A DNA stretch of 12,331 bases from the NCBI GenBank assembly GCA_051155775.1, contig DAXETV010000007.1, positions 1 through 12,331 on the forward strand. Direction: 5' to 3'. This stretch comes from CAYSCZ01 sp051155775. GTDB taxonomy: Bacteria; Bacteroidota; Bacteroidia; Cytophagales; Cyclobacteriaceae. Below the pieces are notes generated by a model. It was not told the DNA's origin. It made no database searches and saw only the letters and a program-made list of their open reading frames with translations. The stretch's first letter is position 1. The number at the start of each line of letters is the position of its first letter. Positions 1-7,399 of this stretch are shown here, piece after piece. The position numbers were made by a program, and so were the translations under genes.

Positions 1-540
1 GAAGAAGATGGTGTAGACAACACTGAAATCGATAATTCAAAATTATATACTCAACCTGAAGAAGTAGCATATTCTTATGAAGAACTAATGAAGATCAGTG
101 ATAGATTTACCATTGCTGCTGCCTTCGGTAACGTCCATGGCGTTTACAAACCGGGTAATGTTAAACTAACACCTAAAATCCTTAAAAACTCTCAGGATTA
201 TATCAAGGATAAATATAATACCGGACACAACCCTGTAAATTTCGTCTTTCATGGTGGTTCAGGATCAACCAGGGAAGAGATAAGAGAGGCCATCGAATAT
301 GGTGCCATTAAAATGAATATTGATACAGATACCCAATGGGCTTTTTGGGAAGGGGTGCTTAATTTTTATAAAGCAAATGAGGGTTACCTTCAAAGACAGA
401 TTGGAAACCCTGAAGGGGAAGATTCTCCTAACAAGAAGTATTATGATCCCAGAAAATGGCTTAGGGAAGGTGAGAAAAGTTTGGTAAAAAGATTAAAAAT
501 GGCTTTTGAAGATCTTAACAACATAGACAGGAACGCTTAA
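1..540 (+). CDS. fbaA: class II fructose-bisphosphate aldolase, C-terminal part (5' end outside window)
   Basis: This open frame enters from the left edge and gives the last 179 residues of a zinc-dependent aldolase. The enzyme interconverts fructose 1,6-bisphosphate with glyceraldehyde 3-phosphate and dihydroxyacetone phosphate in cytoplasmic glycolysis and gluconeogenesis. Family hallmarks are visible: FGNVHGVYKPGNVKL, whose His codon at 136-138 is a zinc ligand; FHGGSGS, whose His codon at 250-252 is the second zinc ligand here; and NIDTDTQWA (from 316), the substrate and phosphate-binding segment. The upstream EEDGVDNT stretch is also typical of the long (FbaA-like) class II type. An internal ATG at 88 is not the start, because conserved sequence continues upstream to the window edge. 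A hairpin terminator follows 22 nt after the stop. The frame is intact. Confidence 0.95.
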   Translation, partial: EEDGVDNTEIDNSKLYTQPEEVAYSYEELMKISDRFTIAAAFGNVHGVYKPGNVKLTPKILKNSQDYIKDKYNTGHNPVNFVFHGGSGSTREEIREAIEYGAIKMNIDTDTQWAFWEGVLNFYKANEGYLQRQIGNPEGEDSPNKKYYDPRKWLREGEKSLVKRLKMAFEDLNNIDRNA

Positions 541-561
541 CTATTATTTTAATCAATATAG

Positions 562-593
562 GCCTGTTAACCCTTGGTTTGGCAGGCTTTTTT
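562..593 (+). terminator. intrinsic terminator after the aldolase gene
   Basis: GCCTGTTAA (562-570) pairs with TTGGCAGGC (579-587), including two G-T wobble pairs, around an 8-nt loop, and is followed by six T residues (588-593). It ends only 26 nt before the TTG start of the next gene. That gene therefore depends on read-through or on a promoter lying within or just after the hairpin. Confidence 0.8.
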
Positions 594-619
594 ATTTTCA
601 TCCCAAATAAATATTTCTC

Positions 620-2329
620 TTGAAACCAGTTATCTACCAACTCATGGTTCGGTTGTTTGGCAATACCAAATCAACGAATAAGATCTATGGCACGCTTAAT
701 GAAAATGGTGTGGGCAAGTTCAATGATATCACAATTAAAGCTTTAGGTGAACTTAAAAAATTAGGCATCACGCATATTTGGTATACGGGCATATTAGAAC
801 ATGCTGTGCTTACCGACTATTCAAAGTATGGAATTCCGGAAGATTACCCTGAGATAGTAAAAGGGAGAGCAGGCTCCCCCTATGCTGTAAAGGATTATTA
901 TGATGTTAATCCTGATCTCGCTGTAGATGTGACCAACCGAATGAAAGAATTCGAGGATTTAGTGCAAAGAACACAAATGATGGGAATGAAAGCGATCATC
1001 GACTTTGTTCCAAATCATGTGGCCAGAAACTATAGGTCAGATTCAAAGCCTAAAGAGGTAAAAGATTTTGGGGAGGATGACAGCACTGAAAAAGCCTTTG
1101 ATCCACAAAATAATTTTTATTACCTGGTAAATGAAAAATTTATTGCCCCCTCTGACTATAACCCACCAGGTAAAGAAATCCTTGAAAAATCATACCTGGA
1201 ATTTCCAGCAAAAGCAACCGGAAACGATGTGTTTAATGCCTTCCCATCCGTTGATGACTGGTTTGAAACAGTTAAATTGAATTATGGGATTGATTATCTA
1301 AACGGCAAAACAAGGCATTTTGACCCAATACCGGATACATGGCTTAAAATGTTTGATATTTTAAAATATTGGTCAGACAAAGGTGTAGATGGCTTCAGAT
1401 GCGATATGGCGGAGATGGTTCCGGTTGAATTTTGGGAATGGTTAATACCTCAGATTAAAGATGCATATCCGGAGTCAATATTTATTGCAGAAATCTACAA
1501 TCCCATGGCATACAGTAATTATATCAATAAAGGAGGATTTGATTATTTGTATGATAAAGTAGAAATGTACGACACATTGAGACAAATAATCCAGAAATCT
1601 TCCACAACTGACAGCATAACTGACGTTTGGAAAAAACAGGAAGGTATCTACAACAGTATGCTTCGCTTTCTTGAAAACCATGATGAGCAAAGAATAGCTT
1701 CTTCGTCATTTGCAAACGATCCATTTAAAGCATTACCAGCCCTGATGATATCAGCCACCCTGCAAAATGGACCCGTCATGATATACTTTGGGCAAGAGGT
1801 TGGTGAACCGGCCAATGGAATATCCGGATATAGTGACGATGATGGAAGAACAACGGTTTATGACTATTGGGGCGTGCCGGAGCATCAAAAATGGATGAAT
1901 AACGGCACATTTGATGGTGGAAAATTATCAGCAACCCAAATGTGCTTAAGGGATAGCTATCAGTTCATTTTAAATCTTTGTAAGAGAAGCGCTGTTTCAT
2001 CGGGCCAGTTTTACGATTTGATCCATTTTAACAGGAATGAAAACTATGAAGGGTATAATGAATTGGTTTATGCTTATTTAAGATATGACGAAAATGAGCG
2101 GTTGCTAATTATCTGTAACTTTAATGCCATAGAAAAAGAGATCTATTTGAAAATACCTACGGATGCCATAGAAAAAATGAGGCTCCTCAAGGCGAAGTTC
2201 AATTTTAAAAGTCTTTTAAATGGAAGCAAGCTGGTTGCTAAATTTGAAGAAGTGACAGAGTATAGTGGAGGTGATGGATTGAAAGTTAGCATTTCTGCAT
2301 ACTATTTTGACATATTTGAGATAACCTAA
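620..2329 (+). CDS. GH13 alpha-amylase family glycoside hydrolase, cytoplasmic
   Basis: A 569-residue protein with a complete set of GH13 motifs: region I DFVPNH (residues 128-133); region II GVDGFRCD with the nucleophile Asp262; region III FIAEIYNP with acid/base Glu291; region IV LENHDEQ with transition-state Asp355. It should cleave or transfer alpha-glucosidic bonds, but the exact substrate cannot be read from the sequence. There is no signal peptide, so it probably acts in the cytoplasm on glycogen-like or imported maltooligosaccharides. The start is TTG at 620. An in-frame stop lies at 608-610, no other start codon lies between, and the next ATG (644) would remove the conserved first beta strand (VIYQLMVRLFGN). 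The C-terminal ~110 residues look like the usual beta-sandwich domain. The next gene starts 12 nt downstream, suggesting co-transcription. Confidence 0.9.
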   Translation: MKPVIYQLMVRLFGNTKSTNKIYGTLNENGVGKFNDITIKALGELKKLGITHIWYTGILEHAVLTDYSKYGIPEDYPEIVKGRAGSPYAVKDYYDVNPDLAVDVTNRMKEFEDLVQRTQMMGMKAIIDFVPNHVARNYRSDSKPKEVKDFGEDDSTEKAFDPQNNFYYLVNEKFIAPSDYNPPGKEILEKSYLEFPAKATGNDVFNAFPSVDDWFETVKLNYGIDYLNGKTRHFDPIPDTWLKMFDILKYWSDKGVDGFRCDMAEMVPVEFWEWLIPQIKDAYPESIFIAEIYNPMAYSNYINKGGFDYLYDKVEMYDTLRQIIQKSSTTDSITDVWKKQEGIYNSMLRFLENHDEQRIASSSFANDPFKALPALMISATLQNGPVMIYFGQEVGEPANGISGYSDDDGRTTVYDYWGVPEHQKWMNNGTFDGGKLSATQMCLRDSYQFILNLCKRSAVSSGQFYDLIHFNRNENYEGYNELVYAYLRYDENERLLIICNFNAIEKEIYLKIPTDAIEKMRLLKAKFNFKSLLNGSKLVAKFEEVTEYSGGDGLKVSISAYYFDIFEIT

Positions 2330-2341
2330 ACCGATCATATA

Positions 2342-3232
2342 ATGAAAAAAGTTACAGTTGTGGGCTCGGGAACTATGGGCAACGGAATAGCCCATGCTTT
2401 TGCGCAATCCAATTATGAAGTCGTACTTTACGACATCAATAAACCATCACTTGAAAAAGCCATGATCACCATTGATAAGAACCTGGACCGCCAGGTTAAG
2501 AAAGATAAGATATCAGTTGAAGACAAAAAAGAAATCCTCAGTAGAATCATTACTTCTAAAGATTTAAAAAAATCAGTTGATGGGACAGCCCTGGTTGTTG
2601 AAGCAGCAACTGAAAATGAAGAAATAAAATTTCAACTTTTTAGTGAACTCGATAGGTTTTGCGGTCCTGATACAATATTATCAACAAATACCTCATCAAT
2701 TTCTATCACAAAAATTGCATCCAAGACCGACAGGCCTGATAAAGTAATCGGGATGCACTTCATGAACCCGGTGCCGGTCATGCAATTGGTTGAAGTTATA
2801 CGAGGCTATGCAACAAGTGATGAAACAACTAACCTGACATTTGAAATATCTAAATCTTTAGGTAAAGTTCCTGTTGAAGTAAATGATTATCCGGGCTTTG
2901 TAGCCAATAGGATTTTGATGCCCATGATTAATGAAGCCATTAGCGCTCTTCATGAAGGCGTTGCAGGGGTTAATGAAATAGATACAGTTATGAGGTTAGG
3001 GATGGCCCATCCAATGGGGCCACTTCATTTAGCTGATTTTATTGGCCTGGACGTTTGCCTATCCATCCTGACTGTGATGTTTGATGGATTTAAAAATCCT
3101 AAGTATGCTCCCTGCCCTTTATTGGTAAATATGGTTCAGGCAGGATACTTAGGTGTTAAGTCAAAGGAGGGGTTCTATTCATATCACCACGGGACTAAAG
3201 ATTTAATTGTATCCAGCAGATTTAAAAAATAA
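2342..3232 (+). CDS. hbd: 3-hydroxybutyryl-CoA dehydrogenase (3-hydroxyacyl-CoA dehydrogenase family)
   Basis: A 296-residue NAD(P)-dependent enzyme that oxidises (S)-3-hydroxyacyl-CoA to 3-ketoacyl-CoA, or runs in reverse, in beta-oxidation or butyrate-type metabolism. The N-terminal Rossmann fold shows GSGTMG (residues 8-13) and Asp31 at the end of the second strand. The catalytic set is in place: Ser118, His139 in GMHFMNPVPVMQLVEVI, Glu151, and Asn189 in GFVANRI. Spacings of 21, 12 and 50 residues equal those of human HADH (Ser137, His158, Glu170, Asn208). The C-terminal helical domain (GMAHPMGPLHLADFIGLD) is complete and the length is normal for the single-domain family. It follows the amylase gene by 12 nt and ends at a hairpin terminator. 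Substrate chain length is not determinable, so the symbol (hbd, or paaH in other annotations) is a family-level choice. Confidence 0.9.
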   Translation: MKKVTVVGSGTMGNGIAHAFAQSNYEVVLYDINKPSLEKAMITIDKNLDRQVKKDKISVEDKKEILSRIITSKDLKKSVDGTALVVEAATENEEIKFQLFSELDRFCGPDTILSTNTSSISITKIASKTDRPDKVIGMHFMNPVPVMQLVEVIRGYATSDETTNLTFEISKSLGKVPVEVNDYPGFVANRILMPMINEAISALHEGVAGVNEIDTVMRLGMAHPMGPLHLADFIGLDVCLSILTVMFDGFKNPKYAPCPLLVNMVQAGYLGVKSKEGFYSYHHGTKDLIVSSRFKK

Positions 3233-3260
3233 AAAAGCAGCTTGTGAAGAAGCTGCTTTT
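3233..3260. terminator. bidirectional intrinsic terminator between convergent genes
   Basis: AAAAGCAGCTT (3233-3243) and AAGCTGCTTTT (3250-3260) form a perfect 11-bp stem with a 6-nt loop. A-rich and T-rich ends on the two sides give a terminator shape in both directions. It starts directly after the stop of the plus-strand dehydrogenase gene and lies 19 nt beyond the stop of the minus-strand FISUMP gene, so it can end both transcripts. Confidence 0.88.
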
Positions 3261-3279
3261 AGACATTCGTTGATATTAA

Positions 3280-3894
3280 TTATTTGTATTTGAAGCCCGG
3301 GTAGTCTTTAACGCACCTGCAAGCATTTTTATGGGCCTTTCCTATCATGGTATCAGAAATTTCATCTATATCATGATTAACAGTTATCAATCCAGGCCGA
3401 TCTTCTTCCCAATTCTCAACAGCCCAGAAATAACCGCTAATCCCGATATCAATATATAAACCATCCAACTCTCCGAATCCACTCATTTTTAAATTTAAAC
3501 CACTTTCACCACCTTCCCTAAGCGCAGACCCACACTCAAATTTACCTCCAAAGGTTTTATAAACTTGCTGCCATTCCAGTAAGGTTGGTAAATGCCATCC
3601 CTCAGGACAAGCCTCTCTTGCCGCCTCCCAGGTATATAATCTTCCAAAAATCTGGCAATAGGCTTTGTAATCCTTATAGCAATATGATGCATCCTCACCC
3701 ATATCATATTTTAGGTTCTCTGCCATCCACTCCCGCTCTACTTTTAAGTCACCTTCCATATCGGTTTGAATAATTACGGTTTGATAAGCCTGACCATCTC
3801 TGGGATCAATCATTTCACTCATTTCCTGTGTGAAAGCTGTGAAGGAAATGAATATAAAAAGGAATAATGCTAGTACTTTCATAATATCATGCAA
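3280..3894 (-). CDS. secreted FISUMP-domain protein
   Basis: A 204-residue protein with a signal peptide (hydrophobic residues 7-21, likely cut near FTQ) and no lipobox Cys. The rest resembles the FISUMP domain (Fibrobacter succinogenes major paralogous domain): DPRDGQAYQTVII near residue 30, WMAENL (56-61), GRLYTWEAA (84-92), CPEGWHLP (96-103), GYFWAVE (154-160), and a closing CRCVKD. Six cysteines (72, 80, 96, 121, 192, 194) suggest disulfides and an exported location. The molecular role of this domain is unknown, so no function is assigned. Met5 (start 3882) is an equally good or better start, since the signal peptide then begins MKVLALF. The gene lies 76 nt beyond the TPR gene on the same strand and could be a distal operon member. 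No clear promoter was seen in that gap. Confidence 0.82.
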   Translation of the reverse strand: MHDIMKVLALFLFIFISFTAFTQEMSEMIDPRDGQAYQTVIIQTDMEGDLKVEREWMAENLKYDMGEDASYCYKDYKAYCQIFGRLYTWEAAREACPEGWHLPTLLEWQQVYKTFGGKFECGSALREGGESGLNLKMSGFGELDGLYIDIGISGYFWAVENWEEDRPGLITVNHDIDEISDTMIGKAHKNACRCVKDYPGFKYK

Positions 3895-3970
3895 TAGATT
3901 TAATACTTATTAAAATTATAAAATTTATATCACTTTGTTCATCTTGGCAATTTTTGTACCAAAATAATAA

Positions 3971-4570
3971 TTAATTGCAATATTTCTTAATAGCACTTTG
4001 TGCTCCAATTATTTCTAACCTGTCGGCTGTTTTGAAGTCTTCACAAGCTCTGGACCTTCTATTTAGATTTATATTTAAAGCACCTCTGTATAAATATGCG
4101 TCACCAAGATCACTATTGTAATCAATGGCTTTGTTGTATGACTTAAGTGCTTCTTGTGTGTATCCTAACTGATGCTTTGCCCTTGCTGATAAGAAGTGCG
4201 CTTCTGCCAATTTTTTGTCTATTTTTAGTGCGTTATTGCAGTAAAGAATACACTTATTATATTCTTCTGTTTGATAATATATTTTCCCTATACTAACCAA
4301 AGCAGAGGCATTCTTTTCATCAATATCCAATATTTTTCGGAAGTCTTCAAGCGCTTTATCTAATTGGCCTAACTCTTCATAAGAACGGCCTCTGTTATAC
4401 AATGAAACCACACTTTCTGGATGTAAGTCAAGATAATTATTGTAAGATTTAATGGCAGCCTCATAATTTCCGGACTCGAAATGCTTATCGCCAATTTCTA
4501 CGCCAGACTTAGACGCACACCCAAATATGTAAATTAAAAATAAAGTTGCAGGGACAGCTCTCATTTTCAT
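3971..4570 (-). CDS. TPR-repeat lipoprotein
   Basis: A 199-residue protein with a lipoprotein signal (IFGC, lipidated Cys18) followed by about five tandem tetratricopeptide repeats: roughly residues 20-53, 54-87, 88-121, 122-155 and 156-188. They carry the usual pattern (for example LYNRGRSYEELGQLDKALEDF). It is probably anchored in the inner or outer membrane facing the periplasm, where TPR arrays act as protein-binding scaffolds; the partner is unknown. Its ATG overlaps the dapD stop as ATGA (4567-4570), so translation is probably coupled to dapD. Another in-frame ATG (codon 3) exists, but the overlap favours the first. No functional tie to lysine synthesis is visible in the protein itself. 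Confidence 0.85.
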   Translation of the reverse strand: MKMRAVPATLFLIYIFGCASKSGVEIGDKHFESGNYEAAIKSYNNYLDLHPESVVSLYNRGRSYEELGQLDKALEDFRKILDIDEKNASALVSIGKIYYQTEEYNKCILYCNNALKIDKKLAEAHFLSARAKHQLGYTQEALKSYNKAIDYNSDLGDAYLYRGALNINLNRRSRACEDFKTADRLEIIGAQSAIKKYCN

Positions 4571-5379
4571 ATTGAGACATTGTTTTCCCTTAGCGCCTCA
4601 TTTAACGAAACCTTTTTATCTGTGCTTTCCTTTCGCTTACCAATAATTAAAGCACAGGGTACATTATACGTTCCGGCTGGAAATTTTTTAGCATAAGATC
4701 CCGGTATGACAACAGATCTTTCGGGAATATGTGCTTTGTATTCCGTAGGTTTTTCCTGGGTCACATCAATAATTTTAGAGCTTGAGGTGATGGCTACATT
4801 GGCACCTAATACCGCCTCTTTTCCAATATGAACACCTTCAACTAGAATACACCGTGAACCAATAAATGTATTATCTTCAATAATCACCGGAGCGGCCTGT
4901 ATGGGTTCTAACACTCCACCAATCCCCACACCACCACTTATATGTACATTTTTCCCAATTTGGGCACAACTACCTACAGTAGACCAGGTATCAATCATAG
5001 TACCTTCATCAACATAAGCTCCAATATTAATATATGAAGGCATCAATACAGTATTATAGCTAACAAATGACCCATAACGGGCAATGGCATGAGGAACAAC
5101 CCGAACCCCTAATTGATCATAGCCGGATTTCAATTTGATTTTATCATAGAACTGAAAAGGGCCTACCTCAATCAGCTGCATCTTCATTATAGGAAAGTAA
5201 AGAATAACCGCTTTTTTTATCCATTCATTAACCCGCCATGATTTACCATCGAACGCTGCCACCCGCTTCTTACCTAAATCTAAATCGTCAACAATGGTCT
5301 TGATAGCCACCGTAACTTCCCGCTCTTCCAAAAGCGACCGGTTGTCCCAGGCCTTTTCTACGATTTCTCTTAGTTCCAT
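4567..5379 (-). CDS. dapD: 2,3,4,5-tetrahydropyridine-2,6-dicarboxylate N-succinyltransferase
   Basis: A 270-residue cytoplasmic enzyme of the succinylase branch of lysine and diaminopimelate biosynthesis. It transfers succinyl from succinyl-CoA to tetrahydrodipicolinate. An N-terminal helical part (1-~100, with AAFDGKSWRVNEWIKKAVIL) leads into a left-handed beta-helix of hexapeptide repeats (~105-215). Diagnostic segments are GTMIDTWSTVGSCAQIGKNV (from residue 126), SGGVGIGGVLEPIQ and EDNTFIGSRCILVEG. Asp130 and Glu181 lie in the segments that form the active site between subunits of the trimer. Length matches the family (about 270-275). It is the first gene of a minus-strand unit with the TPR lipoprotein. 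Its promoter must lie in the AT-rich gap upstream, where only weak matches to the Bacteroidota consensus were seen. Confidence 0.95.
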   Translation of the reverse strand: MELREIVEKAWDNRSLLEEREVTVAIKTIVDDLDLGKKRVAAFDGKSWRVNEWIKKAVILYFPIMKMQLIEVGPFQFYDKIKLKSGYDQLGVRVVPHAIARYGSFVSYNTVLMPSYINIGAYVDEGTMIDTWSTVGSCAQIGKNVHISGGVGIGGVLEPIQAAPVIIEDNTFIGSRCILVEGVHIGKEAVLGANVAITSSSKIIDVTQEKPTEYKAHIPERSVVIPGSYAKKFPAGTYNVPCALIIGKRKESTDKKVSLNEALRENNVSI

Positions 5380-5546
5380 TTATTTATTAAGTGGTATTAA
5401 CGTAACGTGGATAATCTATTCATACCCTTGTGCAAACAAGTAAATAAGAAGATAATATCATAGGATTTATAATAAAAAATAATTGCCGTTGACTTATGCT
5501 TATCCTCCAATAAAAAGAAATTCATGCATTTTTATTAATCTAAAAT

Positions 5547-5583
5547 GATCTATACATTCAAGTATTAATAGAATGAATTGATC
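5547..5583. repeat. imperfect inverted repeat in the dapD-mntR gap
   Basis: GATCTATACATTC (5547-5559) and GAATGAATTGATC (5571-5583) are inverted copies matching at 11 of 13 positions around an 11-nt AT-rich loop. It has no T-run, so it is not a standard terminator. It could be an operator or a chance palindrome in AT-rich DNA. Confidence 0.35.
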
Positions 5584-5786
5584 TTAATATATTCATTAAT
5601 AATTAATTAAAAAATCAAGAAAAATAATATTTGGCTTAAGTATGCTTTTAATTTAACAGTGAAGGTCAGATGTTATAAAACATAAGAAAAACTAATCCAA
5701 AACCAGTAATTTAGATATTTCTAATTTTATTTTTAGGAATTATTAACCTCCTGATATTTAACTCGTTAATAGGTTCTTGTACATAG

Positions 5787-5818
5787 TTTTGAATTATTAA
5801 ATAATTATTTTAGTTTCG
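5787..5818 (+). promoter_or_regulatory. predicted Bacteroidota-type promoter of the mntR-mnt-mnmE operon
   Basis: TTTTG (5787-5791) as the -33 element is followed after 19 nt by TAGTTTCG (5811-5818), a one-mismatch version of the -7 consensus TAnnTTTG. The spacing fits the known consensus for the Bacteroidota primary sigma factor. The expected transcription start falls within a few bases of the mntR ATG at 5825, so the mRNA would have almost no leader. Confidence 0.55.
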
Positions 5819-5826
5819 TCTAAAAT
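5807..5826. promoter_or_regulatory. candidate MntR operator (inverted repeat over the -7 element and start codon)
   Basis: ATTTTAG (5807-5813) and CTAAAAT (5820-5826) are perfect 7-bp inverted arms around the 6-nt spacer TTTCGT. The form resembles DtxR/MntR-family operators, which are AT-rich palindromes with TTTAG...CTAAA-like arms. It covers the predicted -7 box and the first two bases of the mntR ATG. A bound dimer would block RNA polymerase directly, giving metal-dependent autorepression of the whole operon. Confidence 0.55.
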
Positions 5827-6481
5827 GCTGACATTTTCTGAAGAAAATTACTTAAAAGCAATATACCACCTATCCTCCTCAGGTTCTGATGAAGTGTCTA
5901 CTTCCCAAATATCAGATCATATGCAAACCAAGCCGGCTTCAGTTAGTGATATGATTAAACGTTTGGCGGAAAAAGAATTAATTTCTTACAGGAAGTATCA
6001 AGGGGTAAATATCACAGAGCAAGGAAAATATACAGCACTATCTATCGTACGCAAGCATAGATTATGGGAAGTATTTCTGGTGGAAAAATTAAAGTTCCAT
6101 TGGGATGAAGTACATGAAGTTGCTGAACAGCTTGAACATATCAAATCACCCCTACTGATAAAACGGCTGGATGAGTTTCTTGAATTTCCAAGAATAGACC
6201 CACATGGTGACCCGATTCCTGACGCTAATGGAGAAATAAAAATCGGACCACAGGAACCACTGGAAAGTATTGAGCCAGGAGCCTCTGTATACGTAATGGC
6301 AGTGAATGATTCTGATCCGGATTTGCTCAAATATTTAGATAAAGTAGGTATTTACCTGGGAGCAAAAATTAAAGTACTTGAGCGAGTAGCCTTTGATGAT
6401 TCTATCGAGGTTTTAGTCGATCAGCAAAAGAAAATATTTCTATCTAAAAAAGTTTCTGAAAACATACAAGTTTCGAAATGA
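5825..6481 (+). CDS. mntR: stand-alone MntR/DtxR-family metal-dependent transcriptional repressor
   Basis: A 218-residue regulator of the long DtxR type. Residues 1-~65 form a winged helix with recognition helix PASVSDMIKRL (37-47). Residues ~66-120 form the metal-binding dimerisation domain. Residues ~145-215 form an SH3-like FeoA domain (PGASVYVMAV...GAKIKVLER). Candidate metal ligands are His78, Glu82, His97, Glu101, Glu104 and His105. Glu101 replaces the Cys102 of DtxR, as in MntR proteins, which favours Mn(II) over Fe(II) sensing. Asn8 and Lys11 stand where B. subtilis MntR has Asp8 and Glu11, so the site is not identical to that protein. The start fits the family N-terminus (TFSEENYLKAIYHL). 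The stop overlaps the next start as ATGA, so the regulator leads the operon it probably controls. Confidence 0.9.
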   Translation: MLTFSEENYLKAIYHLSSSGSDEVSTSQISDHMQTKPASVSDMIKRLAEKELISYRKYQGVNITEQGKYTALSIVRKHRLWEVFLVEKLKFHWDEVHEVAEQLEHIKSPLLIKRLDEFLEFPRIDPHGDPIPDANGEIKIGPQEPLESIEPGASVYVMAVNDSDPDLLKYLDKVGIYLGAKIKVLERVAFDDSIEVLVDQQKKIFLSKKVSENIQVSK

Positions 6482-7395
6482 GAATAAACCTGATATACAT
6501 CATTATTCTGGCAATTTTAATTTTTGGATGCAGCGGCCAGAAATCAGCAGATGATAATGGCAAAATAAATATTGTTACCACCACCGGGATGATTTATGAT
6601 GCTGTTAATAACATAGCTCATGATCGGGTGGAGATACAAGCATTGATGGGTCCTGGTGTTGATCCGCATTTATATAAAGCAACACAGGGCGACCTCAGTA
6701 AACTCAATAATGCTGATATAATATTTTATAATGGTTTATACCTGGAGGGTAAAATGGGAGAAGTATTCAAAAAATTATCGCGCGTAAAAGATGTACTACC
6801 TGTAGCAGAAATTATTGATAAAGAAAAGTTAAGGGACAGCCCTCTTTATAAAGACGCCTATGACCCACACGTTTGGTTTGATGTCAGTTTATGGCAATTG
6901 GTTGTTGCTTACATTGCTGAGATTCTTGAACAAAAGGATCCTCAACACAAAGATTATTATCGAAAGAATAGCACGGCATATCTAAAGAAACTTGACTCAC
7001 TGGATTTCTATGTAAAAAATAAAATTAAGGAGATACCCCAAAATCAACGGGTTCTGATTACCGCTCACGATGCTTTTGGATACTTTGGTGACGCTTACGA
7101 TATCGAAGTAAAAGGATTGCAAGGAATCTCAACAGTATCAGAATTTGGACTAAAAGATATTGCCGGGCTAATAGACCTTATTACCGAAAGAAACATAAAA
7201 GCTGTATTTGCCGAAACATCCGTTTCAGATAAAGCCATTAGTGCGGTAGTTCAGGGATCCAGGGAAAATGGACAGGAAGTTGTAATAGGTGGAAAACTAT
7301 ATTCTGATGCAATGGGTGAATTTGGAACTTTTGAGGGAACCTATGTTGGCATGGTGACCCACAATGTAAACACTATAGTAGAAGCTTTAAAGTGA
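6478..7395 (+). CDS. mntA: manganese/zinc ABC transporter substrate-binding lipoprotein (TroA/MntA family)
   Basis: A 305-residue cluster A-I solute-binding protein. Residues 1-18 are a lipoprotein signal ending in IFGC (Cys18), so it is tethered to the cytoplasmic membrane facing the periplasm. Candidate metal ligands are His64 (GVDPHLYKA), His131 (DPHVWFDVS), His197 (TAHDAFGYFG) and Asp277 (LYSDAMG). Their spacing closely follows TroA of Treponema (His68, His133, His199, Asp279). There is no His/Asp-rich loop of the kind common in zinc-specific ZnuA, and the neighbouring MntR-type regulators support manganese, though zinc or iron cannot be excluded. It overlaps mntR by 4 nt and lies 4 nt before the ATPase gene. 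Confidence 0.92.
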   Translation: MRINLIYIIILAILIFGCSGQKSADDNGKINIVTTTGMIYDAVNNIAHDRVEIQALMGPGVDPHLYKATQGDLSKLNNADIIFYNGLYLEGKMGEVFKKLSRVKDVLPVAEIIDKEKLRDSPLYKDAYDPHVWFDVSLWQLVVAYIAEILEQKDPQHKDYYRKNSTAYLKKLDSLDFYVKNKIKEIPQNQRVLITAHDAFGYFGDAYDIEVKGLQGISTVSEFGLKDIAGLIDLITERNIKAVFAETSVSDKAISAVVQGSRENGQEVVIGGKLYSDAMGEFGTFEGTYVGMVTHNVNTIVEALK

Positions 7396-7399
7396 AATT

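Larger units (their letters stand above)
5380..5824. promoter_or_regulatory. 445-bp AT-rich divergent intergenic region between dapD and mntR
   Basis: No coding frame with gene-like composition was found on either strand. The region must hold the promoters of the minus-strand dapD unit and the plus-strand metal-transport operon. On the mntR side there is a good TTTG / TA-N2-TTTG-like promoter with an overlapping inverted repeat (listed separately). On the dapD side, TTTG (minus strand, near 5433-5436) has only a poor -7 match at the expected distance. An imperfect inverted repeat lies at 5547-5583. No RNA gene or riboswitch was recognised. Confidence 0.6.

Noticed and set aside
5401..5440. 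Possible dapD promoter on the minus strand (TTTG near 5433-5436 with TATCCACG 19 nt later)
   Set aside because: The -7 candidate matches only three of the six fixed positions of TAnnTTTG, so it is not reported as a feature.
5734..5752. TTAGG-like and CCTCC half-sites in the gap, considered as a second MntR operator
   Set aside because: Only three base pairs match as an inverted repeat and the inner positions do not pair.
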